10,809 nucleotides of DNA from contig DJDD01000056.1 in the NCBI GenBank assembly GCA_002430925.1, positions 1 through 10,809 of the forward strand, in the 5' to 3' direction. The first letter of the stretch is position 1. Every line of letters starts with the position of its first letter. The DNA comes from Flavobacteriales bacterium UBA5933 (lineage in GTDB: Bacteria; Bacteroidota; Bacteroidia; Flavobacteriales; Weeksellaceae). Made by a program: the position numbers and the translations under genes. This document shows, piece after piece, positions 5,512-10,809 of this stretch. Below the pieces are notes generated by a model that saw only the letters and a program-made list of their open reading frames with translations, had not been told where the DNA came from and did no database searches.

Positions 5512-8500
5512 ATGAAAAAAACAATTTTTACTTTACTAACAGCATTTTCTTTTTTACAGTTGTCTGCTCAAGAAAAAGTATATTTTACATCAAATCCATC
5601 ATTTAGTCCAGATGCTAAAACCATTTATTTTAGCTACGATAGCGATATTTGGAAAGTTGATGCTAATGGAGGAAATGCAACCAGAGTAACAGCATTAGAA
5701 GGAGAAGAAACAAATCCTAGAGTTTCTCCAGATGGAAAATGGCTCGCATTTAGTTCAAACCAATACGGTAATTATGATGTTTATGTAATGCCTATAAATG
5801 GAGGACAAATAAAGCAATTGACTTTTCATCAAGCGAAAGATGATGTTGAAAGCTGGAGTTGGGATAGTAAAAATATTTATTTCACATCCAATCAAAATAA
5901 TAACTTCGGAAGTTTTAAAATTGCTTTGGATGGAGAAACACCACAACCATTGTTTACAAATTATTTTAATACAACAAATGGTTTAGTTGAAACACCTTCT
6001 GGGGAATACATTTTTACAAATTCTACAGAAAGTGCAAATCAGGTTGCTCGTAAACGTTACAAGGGAGAAAATAATCCAGATTTATTAGCGTATAATCCAA
6101 CAACAAAAGCATTTAAACAATATACAGATTATAGAGGAAAAGATTTTAATCCAACAGTTGATCAAAACGGAATTATTTATTTTATTTCTGATGAAAATAA
6201 CGGAGAATATAATCTTTATAAAATAGAAAATGGGGAAAAAGAAGCTTTAACAGCCTTTGATACATCAATTAAAAAACCTTTTGTTGCAGCAAATGGTTCA
6301 AAAGTGATTTTTGAAAAAGATTATCAATTGTTTGTTTATGATGTTAATACAAAAACAAGTAATCCAGTAACAATTAATGTTAATACAAATAAAATAATAG
6401 ATAAAGAACAAAGTTTTAGTACAGCTGATGAGGTTTCATTTTTTGATGTTTCTCCAGATGGAAAGAAAATAGCATTTGTAAGTCGAGGAATTATTTTTGT
6501 TTCTGATATAGAGGGAAAATTCGTTAATAAAATTACAGATGGAAAAGAACGAGCTCTAGAAGTAAAATGGTTAAAAGACAATCAAAATTTAATTTTTAAT
6601 CAAACTTACAACGGATATCAAAATTGGTTTAAAGTTGCAGCAAATGGAAAAGGAAGATCAGAGCAATTAACATCAGATACAAGAAATAATAGAGATATCA
6701 CATTTAATAATGATTTATCACAAGCAGTTTATTTGAGTGGACGAGATGAAGTAAGATTATTAGATTTAAAATCATTTAAATCATCTACTATTGTTAAAGA
6801 TGAAATTTGGGGATTTCAAAATTCTAAACCCTCATTTTCTCCAAATGATGAATATGTTTTATTTTCAGCTAAGCGAAATTTCGAATTAGATATATTTATA
6901 CATAATATCAAAAAAAATAAAACAATTAATCTTACAAACACTGGCGTATCCGAGGAAGATCCGACTTGGTCTCCTGATGGTAAATACATTTATTTTGCAA
7001 GTGATAGAACGAATCCTTCTTATCCATTAGGAATGCAAAAATCTAATATTTACAGAGCATCTTTAGATTGGTTTGATGAAGCTTATAAATCTGAAAAATT
7101 TGATAATCTTTTTGTAGAAGAAAAAAAGGTTGAGAAAAAGGAAAAGAAAGAGGAGAAAAAAGAACTTAAAGAATTAACTGTAAATCCTGAAGGATTTTTG
7201 GAACGAATAGAAATGGTTACAGATCGATTCGGATATCAAACAAATCCATTTCTTTTTTCCGATGATAAAAAACAATATTTATTTTATAACTCAAACCAAG
7301 ACAATGGAAAATTCCAATTGTTTAGAAATGTAACTTCTGATTTTGAAGAGAGCAAAACAGATAAAGTTTTCGCAAAAGGAGCTGATTATATTATTAGAAA
7401 TGATAAAAATTTATATGCTTTAATTGATGATAGTGTGTATAAATTTGGTATTAGTTCTACAAATCTAGAAAAAATAAATCTTAACTACAGTTTTGATAAA
7501 AATTTATCTTCAGAATTTACACAAATGTATGATGAAGCTTGGGCTGGAATAGAAGAAAATTTCTACGATGAAAATTTTCATGGAGTTGATTGGAAAGCTA
7601 AAAAACAACAATATGCAACTTATTTACCATTTGTAAATAATCGTAATGATTTAAGAATATTATTAAATGATTTATTAGGAGAATTAAATTCATCTCATTT
7701 AGGTTTTTCTTCGTCTGGAAAAGAAGAAGATAAACGATTAAATTATTTTACAAATGAAACAGGCTTAGTATTCAAAAATGATCAACCATTTGTTGTTGAT
7801 AGAATTGTAAGAAAATCTCCTGCATTTCTTAAAAATGTAGATATAAAAGAAGGCGATGTTTTAATTGCTGTGAATGATCAGAAAGTTGATGAAAAAATAA
7901 ATAGAGATTTTTATTTTACTACACCTAAAAAATTGGATGAATTAAAATTAGAATTTAATAGAAATGGTAAAACAATTACAACTAAAATTCATCCAATAGC
8001 AAATTATACATTTAGAGGACTTTTATATGATGAATGGATTTATGAAAATCGTCAACGAGTAAAACAATTGAGTAATGATAGAATTGCTTATTCGTACATG
8101 AAAAACATGACTTCTCCAGAATTGGATGCTTTTTTATTGGATATGGTAGAACAAGAAAATAAAAAAGAAGGTGTAATTCTTGATTTACGTTTCAATACAG
8201 GAGGAAATGTTCATGATAAAGTTTTAAACTTTTTAGCGCAACGTCCATATTTACAATGGAAATATCGTGAAGGACAATTAACAGTACAACCAAATTTTGC
8301 TCCTTCAGGTAAACCAATTGTATTATTAATTAATGAATATTCATTAAGTGATGCAGAAATGACTTCTGCAGGATTCAAAGCACTTAAATTAGGTAAAATA
8401 ATTGGTCAAGAAACCTATCGTTGGATCATTTTTACATCAGGGAAAAGTTTAGTAGATGGTTCTTTTTATAGAATTCCTGCTTGGGGAACATATACATTAG

Positions 8501-8631
8501 ATGGTAAAAATTTAGAGAAAACAGGTGTTTCTCCTGATATATATATCAAGAATACATTTATGGATCGTTTAGAAAATAAAGATCCTCAGCTAGAAAGAGC
8601 TGTTCAAGAAATATTAAAAGAAATTAAATAA
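5512..8631 (+). CDS. Exported tricorn-like S41 protease
   Basis: A 1039-residue protein, close in length to archaeal tricorn (about 1070). A Sec signal peptide is visible: MKK, a hydrophobic stretch, then a likely cleavage near LSA-QE (residues 19-20), placing it in the periplasm or at the cell surface, unlike cytosolic archaeal tricorn. Beta-propeller repeats of the PD40/WD40-like kind fill about 21-520, with SPDGKWLAF (72-80), SPDGKKIAF (314-322) and SPDGKYIYF (487-495). A charged Lys/Glu tract (about 535-556) links to a second repeat region. The catalytic part begins near 668: H729 in LNSSHLG, a PDZ-like domain (about 748-828), the oxyanion GG (897-898) in DLRFNTGGN, the nucleophile candidate S946 in EYSLSDAE, and E1002 before GVSPDI. 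This fits the tricorn Ser/His/Glu arrangement, so it is predicted active, cutting oligopeptides into small pieces. It sits between hisH (60 bases before) and hisA (95 bases after) on the same strand, without an evident link to histidine synthesis. Confidence 0.9.
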   Translation: MKKTIFTLLTAFSFLQLSAQEKVYFTSNPSFSPDAKTIYFSYDSDIWKVDANGGNATRVTALEGEETNPRVSPDGKWLAFSSNQYGNYDVYVMPINGGQIKQLTFHQAKDDVESWSWDSKNIYFTSNQNNNFGSFKIALDGETPQPLFTNYFNTTNGLVETPSGEYIFTNSTESANQVARKRYKGENNPDLLAYNPTTKAFKQYTDYRGKDFNPTVDQNGIIYFISDENNGEYNLYKIENGEKEALTAFDTSIKKPFVAANGSKVIFEKDYQLFVYDVNTKTSNPVTINVNTNKIIDKEQSFSTADEVSFFDVSPDGKKIAFVSRGIIFVSDIEGKFVNKITDGKERALEVKWLKDNQNLIFNQTYNGYQNWFKVAANGKGRSEQLTSDTRNNRDITFNNDLSQAVYLSGRDEVRLLDLKSFKSSTIVKDEIWGFQNSKPSFSPNDEYVLFSAKRNFELDIFIHNIKKNKTINLTNTGVSEEDPTWSPDGKYIYFASDRTNPSYPLGMQKSNIYRASLDWFDEAYKSEKFDNLFVEEKKVEKKEKKEEKKELKELTVNPEGFLERIEMVTDRFGYQTNPFLFSDDKKQYLFYNSNQDNGKFQLFRNVTSDFEESKTDKVFAKGADYIIRNDKNLYALIDDSVYKFGISSTNLEKINLNYSFDKNLSSEFTQMYDEAWAGIEENFYDENFHGVDWKAKKQQYATYLPFVNNRNDLRILLNDLLGELNSSHLGFSSSGKEEDKRLNYFTNETGLVFKNDQPFVVDRIVRKSPAFLKNVDIKEGDVLIAVNDQKVDEKINRDFYFTTPKKLDELKLEFNRNGKTITTKIHPIANYTFRGLLYDEWIYENRQRVKQLSNDRIAYSYMKNMTSPELDAFLLDMVEQENKKEGVILDLRFNTGGNVHDKVLNFLAQRPYLQWKYREGQLTVQPNFAPSGKPIVLLINEYSLSDAEMTSAGFKALKLGKIIGQETYRWIIFTSGKSLVDGSFYRIPAWGTYTLDGKNLEKTGVSPDIYIKNTFMDRLENKDPQLERAVQEILKEIK

Positions 8632-8648
8632 TTAGTTTTAAGGCTTAA

Positions 8649-8691
8649 GATTTTAATATGTAAGTTGTTAATTTACTTGTGTGTTAAAATC
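8649..8691 (+). other. Long intergenic hairpin between the protease gene and hisA, possible terminator
   Basis: GATTTTAA (8649-8656) pairs perfectly with TTAAAATC (8684-8691). The five bases inside on each side pair as one A-U and four G.U wobbles, and then AAGT pairs with ACTT, giving a 17-bp RNA stem with a nine-base loop (8666-8674). The 3' arm is followed by TTTATTT. That could make a weak terminator for the protease transcript or a processing/stability element within the operon; the stem is poor in GC, so terminator strength is doubtful. CTTAAG occurs on both sides (8644-8649 and 8699-8704). Confidence 0.45.
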
Positions 8692-8726
8692 TTTATTTCT
8701 TAAGTCTAAAGAATCAAAATTTAGTG

Positions 8727-9443
8727 ATGAGAATTATACCTGCAATAGATATTATAGAAGGAAAATGTGTACGTCTTTCGCAAGGAGATTACAATACAAA
8801 AAAAATATACAACGAAAATCCTTTGGAAGTTGCAAAAGAATTCGAAGAATTTGGAATTGAATATTTGCATTTGGTTGATTTAGATGGAGCAAAATCTAGT
8901 CAAATTATTAACTATAAAACATTAGAATTAATTGCAACAAAAACAAATCTGAAAATAGATTTTGGAGGAGGAATAAAATCGAATGATGATATCCGAATAG
9001 CCTTCGAATCTGGAGCAAATCAAATCACAGGAGGAAGTATTGCTGTACAAAATCCAACTTTATTTAATGAATGGATTTCAGAATATGGTAGCGAAAAAAT
9101 TATTTTGGGTGCAGACGCCAAAGATAGAAAAATAGCAACACATGGTTGGCTAGAAAGTTCTGAATTGGATGTGATAGAGTTTATAAAAGAATACCATATA
9201 AAAGGTATCGATTATGTGATTTGTACAGATATAGCTAAAGATGGAATGTTACAAGGAACATCGAATGAATTGTATCAAGAGATTTTAGCAAATGCTAATG
9301 TTAAATTAATTGCTTCTGGTGGTGTTTCTTCTATTGATGATTTAATAAAAGTAAAAGAATTAGGTTGTGAAGGTGCTATTCTTGGTAAAGCAATTTATGA
9401 AGGGAAAATAGAGTTGAAAGAAGTTGTTAAGTTATTCAGTTAG
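8727..9443 (+). CDS. hisA: ProFAR isomerase (phosphoribosylformimino-AICAR-P isomerase)
   Basis: A (beta-alpha)8-barrel enzyme of 238 residues that carries out the Amadori isomerisation of ProFAR to PRFAR, the substrate of HisH/HisF. Key residues are the catalytic aspartates D8 (in MRIIPAIDII) and D130 (in LGADAKDRK), the phosphate-binding GGGI (80-83) and SGGV (197-200), and TDIAKDGM (167-174). I chose the ATG at 8727 because HisA proteins normally begin MRIIPAIDI; a GTG directly before it (8724) would add one residue and cannot be excluded. The leader before it has no clear Shine-Dalgarno sequence but holds a hairpin (8649-8691). hisF follows after 62 bases. Confidence 0.95.
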   Translation: MRIIPAIDIIEGKCVRLSQGDYNTKKIYNENPLEVAKEFEEFGIEYLHLVDLDGAKSSQIINYKTLELIATKTNLKIDFGGGIKSNDDIRIAFESGANQITGGSIAVQNPTLFNEWISEYGSEKIILGADAKDRKIATHGWLESSELDVIEFIKEYHIKGIDYVICTDIAKDGMLQGTSNELYQEILANANVKLIASGGVSSIDDLIKVKELGCEGAILGKAIYEGKIELKEVVKLFS

Positions 9444-9486
9444 TACGTTTTTAGGTTTTATATTGATTTAATGGAACCAAATAACC

Positions 9487-9503
9487 ACTTAAAAACATAA
9501 AAA
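9487..9503 (+). repeat. ACTTAATAACA-type intergenic repeat, copy 4
   Basis: ACTTAAAAACATAAAAA lies immediately before the hisF start and matches the segment before hisB (3588-3604) at 16 of 17 positions. The match is partly helped by the A-rich composition usual before start codons in this genome. Confidence 0.4.
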
Positions 9504-9505
9504 AG

Positions 9506-10258
9506 GTGTTAAAAAAAAGAATAATTCCGTGTCTTGATATCAAAGATGGAAGAACGGTAAAAGGAATAAATTTTGAAGGTTTACGAGATGCTGGAGATCC
9601 AGTAGAGTTAGCCAAAAAGTATGTAGAGGAAGGAGCAGATGAATTGGTTTTCTTAGATATTACAGCGACACAAGAAAAACGTAAAACATTAGCAGAAATG
9701 GTGAAACGAATAGGAGAAGCAATCAATATTCCTTTTACTGTTGGTGGAGGAATAAACTCTGTCGAAGATGCTTATGCAGTTATTAATGCCGGAGCAGATA
9801 AAGTGTCAGTCAATTCTTCTGCGGTAAAAAATCCACAACTTATTTCAGAATTAGCAGCTCAATTTGGATCACAATGTGTTGTAGTAGCTGTAGATACAAG
9901 AAATGTGAATGGAAAACAAAAAGTTTTTGTGAGTGGAGGAAAAATAGAAACTGACTGGGAAACTTTAGATTGGGTAAAAAAAGTTGAAGAACTTGACGCA
10001 GGAGAAATATTATTAACATCAATGGATGGTGATGGAACGAAAGCTGGTTTCAAAATAGATATTACGAAAGCTGTTGCTGATTTGGTTAATTTACCTGTTA
10101 TTGCATCGGGTGGAGCAGGAAAAAAAGAACATTTCTCTGAAGTGTTTACTCAAACAAAAGCAAATGGAGGATTAGCTGCAAGTATTTTCCATTTTGGAGA
10201 AATACCAATTCCTGAATTAAAAAATTATTTAAAAGAACAAAATATACCAATACGATGA
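9506..10258 (+). CDS. hisF: Imidazole glycerol phosphate synthase, cyclase subunit
   Basis: A (beta-alpha)8-barrel cyclase of 250 residues that uses ammonia delivered by HisH to turn PRFAR into imidazole glycerol phosphate and AICAR. Residues fall at the same numbers as in the well-studied Thermotoga enzyme: R5, catalytic D11, K19, E46, D98, K99 and D130. GGGI (80-83) and SGGAG (201-205) form the phosphate sites. The start is a GTG at 9506: the encoded MLKKRIIPCLDIKDGR aligns with the normal HisF N-terminus, and no in-frame ATG lies nearby. The upstream sequence is A-rich (AAAAAAG). Its stop codon overlaps the hisIE start by four bases (ATGA, 10255-10258), suggesting coupled translation of these two genes. 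Confidence 0.96.
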   Translation: MLKKRIIPCLDIKDGRTVKGINFEGLRDAGDPVELAKKYVEEGADELVFLDITATQEKRKTLAEMVKRIGEAINIPFTVGGGINSVEDAYAVINAGADKVSVNSSAVKNPQLISELAAQFGSQCVVVAVDTRNVNGKQKVFVSGGKIETDWETLDWVKKVEELDAGEILLTSMDGDGTKAGFKIDITKAVADLVNLPVIASGGAGKKEHFSEVFTQTKANGGLAASIFHFGEIPIPELKNYLKEQNIPIR

Positions 10259-10809
10259 ATATTGATTTTACAAAAAGTAATGATGGATTAGTTCCTGTGA
10301 TTATTCAAAATTATTTGAATAATCAAGTTTTAATGCTTGGTTACATGAATCAAGAAGCTTTTGATAAAACAAAAGAAATAGGAAAAGTTACTTTCTTTTC
10401 TCGTTCAAAAAATAGATTGTGGACAAAAGGAGAAGAATCAGGTAATTTTTTAGAAGTAAAATCAATTGCTATTGATTGTGATAATGATACAATCCTTATC
10501 AAGGCTAAACCTTATGGACCAACATGTCATACAGGAGCAATAACATGTTTTAAGGAAGAGTCTAACAAAGGATTTGTTTATGAATTAGAACAAACGATAA
10601 ATGATCGTATCGATTTAGATGATGATCCAAATTCTTATACCAATAAATTATACAAAAGAGGAATCAATAAAGTTGCTCAAAAAGTTGGAGAAGAAGCAAT
10701 AGAAGTTGTGATTGAAGCAAAAGATTCTAATGATGATTTGTTTTTAAATGAGTCAGCAGATTTACTTTATCATTATTTAATTCTTTTAAAAGCAAAAGGT
10801 TTCAGGCTA
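10255..10809 (+). CDS. hisIE: Bifunctional phosphoribosyl-AMP cyclohydrolase / phosphoribosyl-ATP pyrophosphatase, 3' end missing
   Basis: This reading frame stays open to the right edge, giving 185 residues without a stop; related fusions are about 200 long, so only the last few residues should be missing. The N-terminal cyclohydrolase (HisI, about 1-105) shows GYMNQEA (29-35), FFSRSKNRLWTKGEESGN (47-64), the metal-binding DCDND (74-78) and GPTCHTGAITCF (88-99), with C91 and C98 for zinc. The C-terminal pyrophosphatase (HisE, about 108 onward) is an all-alpha domain of the MazG-like kind, with SYTNKLYKRG (127-136), KVGEEAIEV (143-151) and NESADLLYHYLILL (165-178). It opens the ring of PR-AMP and removes pyrophosphate from PR-ATP, the two steps after HisG. 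The ATG overlaps the hisF stop codon (ATGA), the only overlapping gene pair in the cluster. Confidence 0.95.
   Translation, partial: MNIDFTKSNDGLVPVIIQNYLNNQVLMLGYMNQEAFDKTKEIGKVTFFSRSKNRLWTKGEESGNFLEVKSIAIDCDNDTILIKAKPYGPTCHTGAITCFKEESNKGFVYELEQTINDRIDLDDDPNSYTNKLYKRGINKVAQKVGEEAIEVVIEAKDSNDDLFLNESADLLYHYLILLKAKGFRL

Noticed and set aside
4228..6581. Further minus-strand open frames (4228-4473, 4994-5191, 5755-5946, 6336-6581)
   Set aside because: All lie antisense to hisB, hisH or the protease gene, and show no domain, start context or promoter.
9451..9726. Minus-strand open frame of 91 codons over the hisA-hisF gap and the hisF start
   Set aside because: It is mostly antisense to hisF, where the plus-strand protein matches HisF residue by residue. 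The product looks like a low-complexity hydrophobic and serine-rich shadow.
9840..10053. Two overlapping minus-strand open frames inside hisF
   Set aside because: They are antisense to conserved HisF sequence, and two overlapping frames in the same place point to composition effects.
10255..10809. Truncated or broken hisIE
   Set aside because: The frame is intact through both domains and simply runs off the window, so it is incomplete here, not a pseudogene.

Overview
The window looks like a chromosomal piece of an AT-rich member of the Bacteroidota, most likely the Flavobacteriales. The base composition is strongly AT-rich and intergenic ribosome-binding sites are A-rich rather than GGAGG-like. 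Two sites match the Bacteroidota -7 promoter element TAnnTTTG. HisB and HisIE are both two-domain fusions, as is usual in this phylum. Genus cannot be read from the sequence.

Left part (1-1907, minus strand): half of a probable terminator at the very edge, a 98-residue Dabb-type small protein gene, an intergenic strip with a promoter candidate and a clear intrinsic terminator, and a DbpA-like DEAD-box RNA helicase. The 214-base divergent gap (1908-2121) holds the helicase promoter candidate, which sits so close to the ATG that the mRNA may be leaderless. It also holds a locally GC-richer structured block (2003-2080) that looks like a dispersed flavobacterial repeat.

Right part (2122-10809, plus strand): a histidine biosynthesis cluster in the order hisC - four-helix-bundle gene - hisB - hisH - exported tricorn-like protease - hisA - hisF - hisIE, the last cut by the right edge. 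Together these supply PRA-PH/PRA-CH (HisIE), the isomerase (HisA), imidazole glycerol phosphate synthase (HisH+HisF), the dehydratase and phosphatase (HisB) and the aminotransferase (HisC). HisG and HisD, usually first in such clusters, are absent: the place where they would be expected is occupied by the intergenic repeat and the divergent helicase. Two genes without an obvious histidine role sit inside the cluster: a 23S-rRNA-intervening-sequence type four-helix-bundle protein and a 1039-residue signal-peptide-bearing tricorn-family S41 protease.

No previously undescribed enzymatic system is evident; the enzymes are recognisable. The least explained structure is in the gaps between the his genes. 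A short AT-rich motif (ACTTAATAACAT-like) recurs upstream of the four-helix gene, hisB, hisH and hisF. Two copies form an imperfect 18-19 nt direct repeat exactly bracketing the four-helix-bundle gene. A separate inverted repeat (20 of 21 positions) brackets hisB. A long hairpin lies between the protease gene and hisA. These suggest that the operon was assembled or rearranged through small repeats.
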